64,000 nucleotides of DNA. Source: Endozoicomonas sp. ISHI1 (GTDB lineage Bacteria; Pseudomonadota; Gammaproteobacteria; Pseudomonadales; Endozoicomonadaceae). The notes beneath the pieces are model-generated. The model had not been told where the DNA came from. It made no database searches and was given only the letters and a program-made list of their open reading frames with translations. Below are positions 25,746-35,216 of this stretch, piece after piece. The position numbers were made by a program, and so were the translations under genes. Every line of letters begins with the position of its first letter. Position 1 is the stretch's first letter. The stretch is taken from the NCBI RefSeq assembly GCF_024606225.1, contig NZ_JAGRPU010000001.1:372001-436000 (forward strand). The letters run 5' to 3'.

Positions 25746-26509
25746 TATTCATCCTCATTATCATCACCTTGACCATCGTCACTCTGATCCAACTTTGGTG
25801 TGTGAGCGTTTTGCTCAGCGTTCCTCTGATCACTACCCTGTTCTTGCTCCGGCCACTTCAGAGCATCCGAGGACTTGTAATCTAGAGCTGGCAAAATAGT
25901 TACTAGTGTTCCAAAGTCCACATGCTTCACGGTCAGCTCTATCGCGTAGGGCATTACCGGGTCTTCTGTTTTCCTTGCTCTACCCGCTGGTTTGCCACCT
26001 CGGGATTGTTTTGCCGGTGGCCAGCTACTGCTCCAGCGCTTCTTTTCGTTCATAAAACGGACTTTCAATCCGTGCACATTGTTGAGAATAACCTGCCTTA
26101 TCAGAATCGGATCCGGAGCCCTGTCCAGCATCAACCAGTAGTAGCGAACCAGCTCATCCTCTTCCAGGTTATAGGCAACACGTTGCAAGTTACTCCTCAG
26201 TTCCTTCAGCGGGTTACGCCAGCCAGCACGAGTAAATTCCAGAGCAAAGCCATCAAGACTGGGAGACACAACAGCTGGCTGACTGTCACCAAATTCATCC
26301 CGCACCGGTCTTGCTGTCATCTGGAATAGATCTTTCTCCAGAATCAACTGCGCTCGTTGAATTTCATCCAGATAGTCCAGAATCCCATCAGTTACCTGCT
26401 GAGCCCGACTCACTGAATCGAACAACTTGTAGGCTGCCGCACTGATCATGGCAAAGAGCATTATGGCGATCATCAGCTCAAGCAGTGTGAAACCTTTGCT
26501 CCCACTCAT
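25745..26509 (-). CDS. gspJ: type II secretion system minor pseudopilin J
   Basis: A 254-residue minor pseudopilin. The leader and N-methylation site are KGFTLLELMIAIMLFAMISA, with cleavage after the Gly. The globular region contains the typical VRDEFGDSQPAV and DGFALEFTRAGWRNP. The C terminus has an extra tail rich in Glu, Asp, Gln and Asn (residues about 225-254), unusual but not disruptive. It overlaps gspI by 4 bp. Confidence 0.92.
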   Translation of the reverse strand: MSGSKGFTLLELMIAIMLFAMISAAAYKLFDSVSRAQQVTDGILDYLDEIQRAQLILEKDLFQMTARPVRDEFGDSQPAVVSPSLDGFALEFTRAGWRNPLKELRSNLQRVAYNLEEDELVRYYWLMLDRAPDPILIRQVILNNVHGLKVRFMNEKKRWSSSWPPAKQSRGGKPAGRARKTEDPVMPYAIELTVKHVDFGTLVTILPALDYKSSDALKWPEQEQGSDQRNAEQNAHTPKLDQSDDGQGDDNEDE

Positions 26510-26901
26510 TTCCTCGGTTTCCTCAAATAGGACTCCAGAGAAAACATCGGAATGCCATCATCACTGGGCTTTTGATTACCCACAAAGACATCCACAACAA
26601 TTTTCCTAAAGTTTTTCTTACTGGTATCCCTGACAGTTTGACGGACATACCAGTCATACCCGGCATAGATTTCAACCTTTCCCGTGACACCTTTATCAGG
26701 CCAGTTTTTTTCTGCCTGAAGTCGGCTCAAGTATTGATCGGCGAGCTGTGCAGCCAAAACCTTTTCCTGCATATAGCGGGTTTGGCGAATACTATTACCG
26801 TCTGCCAACATCAACATGGATGCGGCCAGAGCAAAAATAACTAGTGCCACCATCACCTCAATAAGGGTGAAGCCCAAAACACTAGCGAACGACTTCGACA
26901 T
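26506..26901 (-). CDS. gspI: type II secretion system minor pseudopilin I
   Basis: A 131-residue minor pseudopilin that starts tip assembly. The prepilin motif is LGFTLIEVMVALVIFALAA. The core includes RQTRYMQEKVLAAQLADQYL, typical of GspI. The start at 26901 (MSKSFAS) puts the leader at a normal length; an in-frame ATG at 26913 would make it four residues longer. It overlaps the gspH end by about 20 bp, so the two are translationally coupled. Confidence 0.9.
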   Translation of the reverse strand: MSKSFASVLGFTLIEVMVALVIFALAASMLMLADGNSIRQTRYMQEKVLAAQLADQYLSRLQAEKNWPDKGVTGKVEIYAGYDWYVRQTVRDTSKKNFRKIVVDVFVGNQKPSDDGIPMFSLESYLRKPRK

Positions 26902-27415
26902 CGGACAAGCCATCGGTTATCAGCACCACACCCTGCTTTTTGTTTTCAACGGGGACCACGTATAGAGAAAAAGGGGTCACCTGATAGTCTGAATAAAACA
27001 CTACATCGGGACCGGTATCTTTGGGTTCGAGATAGGGCAATTCGTCCTCGGCTGTATAAAGATAAAAATCCAGGCTTTCCGGCATTTTGTAGGCTTGAAA
27101 AGGTGTCTCTGTGATGACAGCCCACTCAGTACTTTCCAACGGCAGTACCCACCACTGGTAACGACCATTCTCATCAATGGAAAAACCGTATTCGGCATTA
27201 TCCAGGAGCGCTTTGTCCCTGACCTGAGAGAACAAAATCTGTAATCTTGCCGCCTGCTCTTGAACTGTTTTTTGTACATTGCCGGTGATTGGGCTCAGAA
27301 GAGTAATACCCAGCAATATACCTATGATCAGAATAACAACCAGCAACTCGACCAAGGTGAAACCCTGATTTTTCTTGTCATCTGGCCTACTTCCTTCCGA
27401 CACCGTAACGTTCAT
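26882..27415 (-). CDS. gspH: type II secretion system minor pseudopilin H
   Basis: A 177-residue minor pseudopilin. The prepilin motif QGFTLVELLVVILIIGILLG comes after a rather long leader of about 18 residues. The periplasmic part has the GspH/FimT features ARLQILFSQVRDKAL and NAEYGFSIDENGRYQWW. It starts 47 bp after gspG. Confidence 0.9.
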   Translation of the reverse strand: MNVTVSEGSRPDDKKNQGFTLVELLVVILIIGILLGITLLSPITGNVQKTVQEQAARLQILFSQVRDKALLDNAEYGFSIDENGRYQWWVLPLESTEWAVITETPFQAYKMPESLDFYLYTAEDELPYLEPKDTGPDVVFYSDYQVTPFSLYVVPVENKKQGVVLITDGLSDVEVVR

Positions 27416-27462
27416 TGAGCCCCTGTCACTTTGAAAGGTTTAATCGGATACCAAGACTAAGC

Positions 27463-27903
27463 TCAAGACTCTTCCCAGTTGGTAATATCTGCATTAAGAC
27501 CTTCACCACCTTCACGGCCGTCAGCCCCCTGAGAGTAAAGATCGTACTTACCATGATTCCCGGGCTGCAGATAAATGAAAGCATTCCCCCAGGGATCAAC
27601 CGGAGCCTTTTTCAGATAACCTTCCGGGTTCCAGTTTCTGGGCTCGGGAGCAATGGTCGGTTTCTTGACCAAGGCATCCAGTCCCTGATCCGTTGAAGGG
27701 TAAAAACCGTTGTCCAGTCTATACAATTCCAGTGCCTGAGAGATCGTTTCAATATCGGACCGGGCCACGGTAACCTTGGCCTGATCAGGTCGACTGAGAA
27801 TCTTCGGCGCCACCATGGCAGCCAGTATGCCCAAGATCACGACAACCACCATGATCTCTATAAGGGTAAAACCTCTTTGTACCTGTCTTGTCATCATTTT
27901 CAC
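27463..27903 (-). CDS. gspG: type II secretion system major pseudopilin G
   Basis: GspG polymerises into the pseudopilus that pushes substrates through the outer-membrane channel. The 146-residue protein has the prepilin motif RGFTLIEIMVVVVILGILAA and the GspG signature: DNGFYPSTDQGLDALV, PVDPWGNAFIYLQPGNHGKY and a final calcium-site region (SQGADGREGGEGLNADI). It lies 150 bp after gspF. Confidence 0.97.
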   Translation of the reverse strand: MKMMTRQVQRGFTLIEIMVVVVILGILAAMVAPKILSRPDQAKVTVARSDIETISQALELYRLDNGFYPSTDQGLDALVKKPTIAPEPRNWNPEGYLKKAPVDPWGNAFIYLQPGNHGKYDLYSQGADGREGGEGLNADITNWEES

Positions 27904-27991
27904 GACCTCATCAATGGATTCCGTACCGAGGAAACGGGATTTCTGCCGCCATTTCCAGAAAAACCTGCCGGATAACCGGAAGATTCTGTCG

Positions 27992-28020
27992 TGTACGTCC
28001 TGTGTCTAACCGCACGTACA
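27992..28020 (-). other. inverted repeat between gspF and gspG
   Basis: TGTACGT and ACGTACA form a 7-bp stem around a 15-nt loop in the 150-bp gap. It may be an RNA processing or stability element that raises the dose of the major pseudopilin over gspF. It has no T run. Confidence 0.3.
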
Positions 28021-28053
28021 TTGGCTTAAAAAGCCATGCACACGGCGTACAGT

Positions 28054-29274
28054 TCAGTTCAGAAGCTGGTTCATGTTCAGGATGGGCAGCAGTATGGCTA
28101 AAACAATCACCATGACGACACCACCCATGACTACAAGCATTAAGGGCTCAAAAAGTCCAAGTAGGAGAGAGATTCTTCCATCCAGTTCCATCTGCTGGTT
28201 CTGAGCCGTTCTGTCCAGCATTTCGTCCAACTCACCTGTAGATTCACCACTGCCGATCATGTGTAGCATCAGAGGTGGAAAATAACCGGTTTCCGCCAAG
28301 GCCCGGTTCAGGCTGGACCCTTCACTGACCCTGCGAGCTACATCTTTCACCGCATCACAAATGGCCTGATTATCAATAACCTGTGCAGCGATCATCAGGG
28401 CTTCCACCAGCGAAACACCACTGCGTGTGAGAATGCTCAGGGTACTGGCAAATCTTGCAGCACTTAATGTTTTACTAAAGCGGCCAAGAACCGGTAAGCG
28501 TAAAAAGAAACGATCCCATGACATCCGAACGGTCGGCTTCTTCAGCGCCTGCCTGAAGGCTACAATCCCAAAGAAAATAATACTGAAGATGAAAGGCCAG
28601 TAGGTCTGGAATCCTTCGCTGGCAGCGATCAGTACAACCGTGATGCCAGGTAAGTCCTGACCCGTATCGACAAACACCTTTACAACATCCGGCACCACAT
28701 AACCCAGCAGAAAACTGACTATCCCAAGGGCCGCCATTAGCAATATGATGGGATACAACAGCGCCTGTTGAATTTTCTGGGTCGATTTCATTCTGGCTTC
28801 GGTGTAGTCCGCCAGCCGGTTCAGCACCTTATCCAGATAACCTGCATGCTCTCCGGCCGCCACCGTAGCTCGGAACATCTGGGGGAAAATATGTGAAAAA
28901 TCTTCAAGACTCTGGGCCAGCGTGAAACCTTCAAGTACTCTGGAACGAATCGCCAACAGCATATTTTTAAGCCTGCGCTTTTCCTGCTGGGAAGCGACAC
29001 CATATAGCGCTTCCTCCACCGGCATGGCAGCTTGAATGAGAGTAGCTAACTGACGAGTCAGAGTGGCTAGCTCAACAGCAGAAACACCACGTTGAAAGAG
29101 TACTGACAAACCACCAGAGGCATTCTGTTTCTGCTCTGAAACCTGATTGACCGATAAGGGCGTCAACTCCTTATCACGAAGCATTTGCCGGACATGCCGG
29201 TTACTGTCGGCTTCCAGTGTGCCCTTAAGCTGTTTGCCCTGCTTATCGAGGGCGATGTATTCATATGCAGCCAT
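28054..29274 (-). CDS. gspF: type II secretion system inner-membrane protein F
   Basis: GspF is the polytopic platform protein of the system. The 406-residue protein has two T2SSF domains, around residues 70-195 and 275-395, each followed by hydrophobic helices (LYPIILLMAALGIVSFLLGYVV; LMLVVMGGVVMVIVLAILLPI). The N terminus MAAYEYIALDKQGKQLKGTLEAD is the standard one. The gene follows gspE after 29 bp. Confidence 0.96.
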   Translation of the reverse strand: MAAYEYIALDKQGKQLKGTLEADSNRHVRQMLRDKELTPLSVNQVSEQKQNASGGLSVLFQRGVSAVELATLTRQLATLIQAAMPVEEALYGVASQQEKRRLKNMLLAIRSRVLEGFTLAQSLEDFSHIFPQMFRATVAAGEHAGYLDKVLNRLADYTEARMKSTQKIQQALLYPIILLMAALGIVSFLLGYVVPDVVKVFVDTGQDLPGITVVLIAASEGFQTYWPFIFSIIFFGIVAFRQALKKPTVRMSWDRFFLRLPVLGRFSKTLSAARFASTLSILTRSGVSLVEALMIAAQVIDNQAICDAVKDVARRVSEGSSLNRALAETGYFPPLMLHMIGSGESTGELDEMLDRTAQNQQMELDGRISLLLGLFEPLMLVVMGGVVMVIVLAILLPILNMNQLLN

Positions 29275-29303
29275 GTCGTGCGGTGATCCGCCTCCGATAC
29301 GGA

Positions 29304-30824
29304 TTAATCTTTCTGGGTCACTCTGAGCACTTCTTCCAGTGTTGTCAGACCAGCCAATACCTTCTTGGCGCCATCTTCCCTTATGCTCGGAGAGCTCTTT
29401 CTGACATAGTCAGCAATTGACTGTTCTCCTTCTCCTGCATGAACCATTCTTCTGACCCGCTCGTCGACCATGACCACTTCATAGATACCAGTCCGCCCTC
29501 GGTATCCAGTATGGTTGCACTCTTTACAGCCTATTGCGTGGTATAGCTCAGGAGCATTGACCATATCAACCCCTAACTCCCGACATTCAGCTTCATCAGG
29601 TTGGTAGGACTGTTTACATTGATCACAGAGGACTCTGACCAGACGCTGAGCCATCACACCCAGCAAGCTGGAGGAGAGTAGAAAAGGTTCAATTCCCATA
29701 TCCTGCAAACGGGTCAATGCACCAATGGCAGTATTGGTATGAAGTGTTGATAAAACGAGGTGACCAGTTAAACTTGCCTGCACTGCAATTTCAGCTGTTT
29801 CGGTATCGCGTATTTCCCCTACCATGACCACATCCGGGTCCTGACGCAGAATCGCTCTCAATCCCCTCGCAAAAGTCATATCGACCTTGGTATTCACCTG
29901 AGTCTGACCAATACCTTCGAGGTTGTATTCGATGGGATCTTCTACGGTAAGAATGTTTCGACATTTATCATTCAATGAGGTCAGGCAGCCGTAGAGGGAT
30001 GTGGTTTTACCAGAACCGGTAGGCCCGGTGACCAGAATAATTCCATAGGGTTTGGCTAGCAGGCTGGAAACGTATTTGAGATCCTGAATGTCCATGCCCA
30101 GATGCTTCAACTCAAGACGACCTGCTGCCTTGTCAAGAAGCCGCAGTACCACTCGCTCGCCATTACTGGAAGGTAGTGTGGAGACCCTGACATCCACTTC
30201 TTTACCTGCAACTCTGAGGGATATACGGCCATCCTGGGGAATGCGTTTTTCAGCAATATCCAGACGAGCCATAACCTTGATTCTCGAAACCAGAAGTGCG
30301 GCCAGTGTTCGCTGAAGACTGAGAATCTCTCTCAGAACACCATCGACACGCACCCTGACGACCAGATTACTTTCGAAGGTTTCGATATGGACATCCGATG
30401 CACCTTCCTTGATCGCTTCCGTCAATAGAGCGTTGATCAGGCGAATCACGGGGGCATCATCACTCTGCTCCAGCAGATCTTCTGTTACTGGCACTGCTTC
30501 AGCCAGACTGCTCAGATCCAGATCATCACTGATGCCGGCAGCATTTTGAAGGGCTTCGGAGCTGTCGTTGTGATAGCACTCAGACAAGACTTCAGAGAGT
30601 TTGTCTGTTCCCACCTTGCGATAAACGGGATACTGGCAGGTAATTCGGGTAACCTCAGAGAAAATATCGGCAGAAGGCACTGAGCGGAAATAAAGTACTG
30701 GCTGTTCCTGCTCCCAGACCAGAACGACCCCATGCCGTTTGGCAAAAGTAAATGGCAGACGCTGCAATATAAGTCCCTGATTTTGGGATTCCGGATTTTC
30801 TGGAAGGCTGGCTGTGTCAGTCAA
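29304..30824 (-). CDS. gspE: type II secretion system ATPase E
   Basis: GspE is the cytoplasmic motor that drives pseudopilus growth. The 506-residue protein has the N-terminal domain that contacts GspL, then Walker A (GPTGSGKTTSLYG), the Asp box (TVEDPIEY), Walker B (DPDVVMVGEIRD), the His box (LVLSTLHTN) and the zinc-binding CxxC pairs (LCDQCKQ; GCKECNHTGYRGRTGIYEV). It is first in the minus-strand operon, divergent from gspC. Confidence 0.97.
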   Translation of the reverse strand: MTDTASLPENPESQNQGLILQRLPFTFAKRHGVVLVWEQEQPVLYFRSVPSADIFSEVTRITCQYPVYRKVGTDKLSEVLSECYHNDSSEALQNAAGISDDLDLSSLAEAVPVTEDLLEQSDDAPVIRLINALLTEAIKEGASDVHIETFESNLVVRVRVDGVLREILSLQRTLAALLVSRIKVMARLDIAEKRIPQDGRISLRVAGKEVDVRVSTLPSSNGERVVLRLLDKAAGRLELKHLGMDIQDLKYVSSLLAKPYGIILVTGPTGSGKTTSLYGCLTSLNDKCRNILTVEDPIEYNLEGIGQTQVNTKVDMTFARGLRAILRQDPDVVMVGEIRDTETAEIAVQASLTGHLVLSTLHTNTAIGALTRLQDMGIEPFLLSSSLLGVMAQRLVRVLCDQCKQSYQPDEAECRELGVDMVNAPELYHAIGCKECNHTGYRGRTGIYEVVMVDERVRRMVHAGEGEQSIADYVRKSSPSIREDGAKKVLAGLTTLEEVLRVTQKD

Positions 30825-31194
30825 GGCTAACTCCTTGGATAATTAATAATTCCAGAACTTCTATAAGGGTTGATGGAGGACAACCAGAAACAATCACCAC
30901 AAACAATCCGATATTTTTTGCTCTGAACTCTGGAAATTGAATTATTCTTCAAGCACGTCACAGCAAGTGTGATCCAATATCCGAATTTTACAACTGAATT
31001 TTAAAAATGATTCAAGCAAAGCCCAATTTTTTTGATCCAACAGATATCCCTGATTATGTACGATTAATTGGAAACTATTTTTTAGTCAAAGCATGAGCTT
31101 TTAAAAACAGCACTCTTATGCTTTATTTAGTTTAAGAATAGTCCATGACCCAGTACGCTTTCGTTAATCAAGTGAACATTAAACAGAGAACAGT
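30825..31194. other. divergent promoter region between gspE and gspC
   Basis: The 370 bases are very AT-rich and hold no gene. They must contain the promoters of both gsp transcripts. I cannot pick a convincing -35/-10 pair or a regulator site by eye. Confidence 0.4.
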
Positions 31195-31842
31195 ATGAAT
31201 TCAGAGGTCATGGCCACCTATTTAAAATGGGGCCATCGAAAAAACCGCATAGCACTGACCGCTCTTCTGACAATCAGCATGATTGTTTCATTGGGCATTG
31301 AGTCATTTTTCTTTTATAAATCACTGGCTACAGAAGAAGCTTTTGATGATTCTGAACGATTGTACCAGGATCAGCCTGCTGAAAAACTTCTTACTACCAG
31401 AGATTTTGAATTACTCTTTGGTGCAAATCATCAACCTGAAGTCGCCAAGCGGTCCGCCGATATTCCTAAAACAAAGTTGAATTTGCTACTCAGGGGTACC
31501 CTTGGAGAGCGTGACCGGAAGAATGAGTATTCAAGTGCTATTATCCAGGGCAGCAATCAGGACAAGCTCTATAGCATTGGGGAAACCCTGCCCGGTGGCG
31601 CCATACTGAGGGAAGTGCATTCAGAGCACGTGGTTTTAAGTCGCAATGGCCAGCTTGAAACCCTTTATTTTCCGGATGCAGGTAAAGATGACAGGGCTTT
31701 ACAGGAATACAAAAGCTCCGCAGGCTCTACGGATAAGAATGCAGAACGCCCCGGCTTTTCTCAGGAGCCGGATGGAAAATCACTTGAACAGCGCATGCAG
31801 GAGTTAAGAGACAAACTTCAGCAGGCTAATCAAGGGATTTGA
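31195..31842 (+). CDS. gspC: type II secretion system protein C
   Basis: GspC connects the inner-membrane platform to the secretin. It has a cytoplasmic start, a transmembrane helix at about 21-40 (IALTALLTISMIVSLGIESFFF), and the homology region (TKLNLLLRGTLGE, SSAIIQGSNQDKLYSIGETL, LREVHSEHVVLSRNG). At 215 residues it is shorter than the usual 270-300 and has no PDZ domain; the tail is a short predicted coiled coil (EQRMQELRDKLQQANQ), a known alternative. It pairs with gspD in a separate, divergent operon. Confidence 0.88.
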   Translation: MNSEVMATYLKWGHRKNRIALTALLTISMIVSLGIESFFFYKSLATEEAFDDSERLYQDQPAEKLLTTRDFELLFGANHQPEVAKRSADIPKTKLNLLLRGTLGERDRKNEYSSAIIQGSNQDKLYSIGETLPGGAILREVHSEHVVLSRNGQLETLYFPDAGKDDRALQEYKSSAGSTDKNAERPGFSQEPDGKSLEQRMQELRDKLQQANQGI

Positions 31843-31873
31843 TACAAGAATTAAAACTTTTTCATGTGGTTAA

Positions 31874-34003
31874 GTGATGAAAACTAAAGACTGTCCATTT
31901 GTATCCATGGCCTTCAAACCTCTGCTTGCTGCATTACTTGCCGTAAGTCTTCAGAGCAGCGTATCAGCAGCCCCTACTGCTGAATACACTGCAGCCAATC
32001 CGGTGGAAAAAAAAACTACAGAAGCCCTGAAGGCTGAAACAGCCAGGGGCAAGAAGTGGACTCTGAATCATCAGAATGCTGATATTCGTGAATTCATTGG
32101 CCAGATTGCCAAGATCACCGGTGAGACCTTTGTCATAGACCCAAGAATCAAGGGCGGTAACACGGTTACAGTCATCTCATCCAAGCCACTTAGTGGTGAT
32201 GAAGTTTACGACGTTTTCCTCGAAGTACTTTCAGCCAACGGCTATGCCGTGATACCCAAGGGCAATATCATCAACGTAGTGCCCAGTACCACAGCAAAAA
32301 CCAGCTCACCGAGTGGGAAGCAGAAGCCTCGAAATGCCGTCATGACCACACGGGTCTTAGAGCTCCACAGCGTATCAGCCATCGAACTTATTCCCATTAT
32401 TCGTCCTCTAATTGCCCAGTACGGGCACGCAGCCGCTTCAGCATCCAGTAATGCTGTCATCGTTAGTGACCTTGCAGACAACGTTGAACGTATCACCAAA
32501 CTGGTGAAAGAACTGGATCAGACAGGCAATAATGACTACGAAGTGCTTCAGCTAAAGCATGCCTGGGTGGGTGATGTTTCCAAAATCATTCAGGACACTC
32601 TGATCGCTGCTAAGGGACAAATGCCCAGCGGACTGCAGGTCATTGCTGATGAGCGCAGCAACCGCCTGGTCATCAAAGGCAACTCCAGTAAGCGCCAGAG
32701 AGTCAGAAAACTGGTAGAAACGTTGGACAAGGAAGGCATTCGAAAGTCCACCACCAAGGTAATCTTCCTAAGTTACGGAGATGCCAAGAATATTTCAGAA
32801 ATTCTGGCAGAAGCATCCACCACGATTCAGGAGAGTCAGGAAAAGAAATCCAAGTCTTCGATTTCAGGACAGCAGTCTATTCCTCAGCAGCCCTCTGTTC
32901 CCAGAGTCCAGACCAAAGGTCAGCTTTCCGGAAAAAGCAAAGGTTCCAGAGCAGCGCCGAATGTTTTTGTTAAAGCTGATGAAAGCCAGAATGCTCTTAT
33001 CATGATTGCTGACCCAGACACTCTGGCAGAGATGGAGCATATCGTGCGCCAGCTTGACGTACCAAGATCTCAGGTACTTTTGGAAGCCGTTATCGTAGAG
33101 GTCTCTGGCGGTATTGATGATGCTCTGGGTGTCCAGTGGGGTATTGACGGCAAGGAGACCGTTCGAGGCACCTCCACGACCAGCCCTGCTGGTAAATCGA
33201 GCGAAACCGTTGCCAGCAGCACAAGCAAAAGTAGCATAACCGGCCACATTCTTGATAACTCAGCAATAACCCTGGGCTCCCTGGCTCTAAGAGCTGATAA
33301 CTTTGGTGTGTTGGTCTCGGCCTTGAGCTCTAAGTCTAACAACGACATTCTCTCGACGCCCAGCATGCTCACTCTAGACAATCAGGAAGCTGAATTTCTC
33401 GTGGGTCAGAATATCCCTATCAAGACTGGCTCTTATCAAACCTCAGCCGGTGGTAGCAGTAACAACCCGTTCACCACAACCGATCGTAAGGATGTTGGAA
33501 TCAAGCTCAAAATCACCCCTCATCTTAGTGAAGGCAACGGTATCAGACTTGAGCTAGAGCAGGAGGTTTCTTCCCTGGACACTCGTACTTCAGAATCCCT
33601 GTTAAAAAACGACGACTTGATTTTCAACAACAGAACCTTGAAAACTACGGTTCTGGTCGATGATGGTCAGACCATTGTCATCGGTGGTCTGATTGAAAAT
33701 ATCAAGAGTCAGACCAAGAAGAAAGTCCCGTTGCTGGGTGATATCCCCATCATCGGAAACCTGTTCCGCTTCGAACAAGACAAAAACCAGAAGCGAAATC
33801 TTATGCTATTTATCAGACCTACCATTATGAGAAACTCTGAAACGCTGGCTAAAGCAACCAAAGATCGTTACACCAAATTGAAATTGATTCAGCATAATAA
33901 GAAGGCTCCTGACATGCTGCCGGATGAGCCATCCACTCTGTTTGAACCAGAAGCCTTTGATCTGCGCAAGAAAGATAAGAAAGTCTGGCAAAGCAGCGAC
34001 TAA
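31874..34003 (+). CDS. gspD: type II secretion system secretin D
   Basis: GspD forms the outer-membrane channel. The 709-residue protein has a signal peptide (about 1-32, ending VSAAP), N-domains N0-N3 from about residue 60 (WTLNHQNADIREFIGQIAKITGE; VLELHSVSAIELIPIIRPLI; YEVLQLKHAWVGDVSKII), a Ser/Gln-rich insert in N3 at about 318-350, and the secretin core (VLLEAVIVEVSG, LSTPSMLTLDNQEAEFLVG, TTVLVDDGQTIVIGGLI, PLLGDIPIIGNLFR). It ends the divergent gspCD pair. Confidence 0.97.
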   Translation: MMKTKDCPFVSMAFKPLLAALLAVSLQSSVSAAPTAEYTAANPVEKKTTEALKAETARGKKWTLNHQNADIREFIGQIAKITGETFVIDPRIKGGNTVTVISSKPLSGDEVYDVFLEVLSANGYAVIPKGNIINVVPSTTAKTSSPSGKQKPRNAVMTTRVLELHSVSAIELIPIIRPLIAQYGHAAASASSNAVIVSDLADNVERITKLVKELDQTGNNDYEVLQLKHAWVGDVSKIIQDTLIAAKGQMPSGLQVIADERSNRLVIKGNSSKRQRVRKLVETLDKEGIRKSTTKVIFLSYGDAKNISEILAEASTTIQESQEKKSKSSISGQQSIPQQPSVPRVQTKGQLSGKSKGSRAAPNVFVKADESQNALIMIADPDTLAEMEHIVRQLDVPRSQVLLEAVIVEVSGGIDDALGVQWGIDGKETVRGTSTTSPAGKSSETVASSTSKSSITGHILDNSAITLGSLALRADNFGVLVSALSSKSNNDILSTPSMLTLDNQEAEFLVGQNIPIKTGSYQTSAGGSSNNPFTTTDRKDVGIKLKITPHLSEGNGIRLELEQEVSSLDTRTSESLLKNDDLIFNNRTLKTTVLVDDGQTIVIGGLIENIKSQTKKKVPLLGDIPIIGNLFRFEQDKNQKRNLMLFIRPTIMRNSETLAKATKDRYTKLKLIQHNKKAPDMLPDEPSTLFEPEAFDLRKKDKKVWQSSD

Positions 34004-34032
34004 TGATGGATTCAAGTTATAAACGCTCTTTA

Positions 34033-34064
34033 AAAAAGCCAGATTATGAAATTTGGCTTTTTTT
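34033..34064 (+). terminator. rho-independent terminator of gspCD
   Basis: AAAAGCCA pairs with TGGCTTTT (the intervening sequence holds AGATT/AATTT) and is followed by a run of seven T, 30 bp past the gspD stop. An A run on the other side means it could also act on minus-strand transcripts. Confidence 0.75.
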
Positions 34065-34235
34065 CATAAAAACATAGCGCCTTAAAATAACTTGCAAATT
34101 TTTGACTTTTTACTTTCACAAAACTGACAATAAAAAGAAGAAAGTCGTCTATATTGCTATCAACAGGTGTGATATTAAGTTCGCTGATCTCATTCCAACA
34201 AAGAGCTATTTCTGCATAGTTGATTTCAAGTAAAA
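34065..34235. other. spacer between gspCD terminator and prenyltransferase gene
   Basis: AT-rich, 170 bases. A minus-strand frame here (34030-34239) has no support. No other signal seen. Confidence 0.3.
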
Positions 34236-35156
34236 TCACAACACGCTGAATATGAAACAGATTCCGAACACTAGAAAAAAACGACCCGTAGTAGGTGGTA
34301 AATTCGTTAAGTGATAGTCGTCAGGAGAACATTTTAATAATTTAATAGGTTGCCAGATGACTAATAACGAAAATATCAGGTAAACAGGATTCATAATCAA
34401 GTTATTCAAGTAGAGGTAATAGCTGATCGGGTATACCATCAGCAACAATGAAATATACAGTATCCTACTCGCATCAAACCCCATCCTGACAGTCAGGGTA
34501 CGAATGCTGGAAGACTGATCATCCAGATAATCACGGATTTCGTTAGACACCAGCAGGGCAGCCGTTAAAAGACTCACAGGTATAGACACCCAAATCAGCT
34601 CGTTACTCCAGATACCAGAAACCGCGTAGTATGAACCACTCACCATAAGCACCCCAGTCAAAAGAAAAACAGCTGGAACGCCCCAGCCGCGGTGCTTGTA
34701 GACAATAGGTTCTCCTGTATAAAAATACCCGGTGATCACACCAAACAGCCCCAGCAGAAACAGAGGCCATCCCGTCATCCACACAAGCCAGAGTCCGATA
34801 GCAGTCGCTAACAGGACAAAAAGGCCGGCAATAGCAAAGTTCCTGCGAATTTGCTGAATCGCCTGCTCTGCCAGTAGACCTGCTCTGCCATTCCAAAAAT
34901 GCAAGTCAGCATGGTCATTAGCCAAGTTACTGGCTGCCTGCAATAAAATACCAGCCATCATTACGGCCACAGCTCTGGCAATATCGCCCTCCCCCATTGA
35001 AAAAGCCACAGCGATCCCTAATCCACAGGTGATCAGTGCAACAGAGAAGGAAAAGGGCCTGAGTGCCTTCGCAAAACGATATTTTTCTGGATGCAGATTT
35101 GACCTATCCACTTGAGGATTCTCTGAGAGTCGAGATAACGTGGAACTATGTGCCAT
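34236..35156 (-). CDS. UbiA-family prenyltransferase, MenA-like
   Basis: A 306-residue polytopic membrane protein with about eight hydrophobic helices. The two Asp-rich prenyl-diphosphate sites appear as NLANDHADLHF (about 88-98) and VSNEIRDYLDDQSS (about 195-208), in the order expected of 1,4-dihydroxy-2-naphthoate octaprenyltransferases. The first site lacks the typical DxxxD of MenA in its usual form. No other menaquinone genes are near, so the aromatic acceptor is uncertain. It stands alone between gspD and an intron remnant. Confidence 0.75.
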   Translation of the reverse strand: MAHSSTLSRLSENPQVDRSNLHPEKYRFAKALRPFSFSVALITCGLGIAVAFSMGEGDIARAVAVMMAGILLQAASNLANDHADLHFWNGRAGLLAEQAIQQIRRNFAIAGLFVLLATAIGLWLVWMTGWPLFLLGLFGVITGYFYTGEPIVYKHRGWGVPAVFLLTGVLMVSGSYYAVSGIWSNELIWVSIPVSLLTAALLVSNEIRDYLDDQSSSIRTLTVRMGFDASRILYISLLLMVYPISYYLYLNNLIMNPVYLIFSLLVIWQPIKLLKCSPDDYHLTNLPPTTGRFFLVFGICFIFSVL

Positions 35157-35216
35157 TCAAAGGCTGCAGCCTATAGCGATATTCCGCAATCCCAATAGCA
35201 GGCAAGCAAACAGGCT

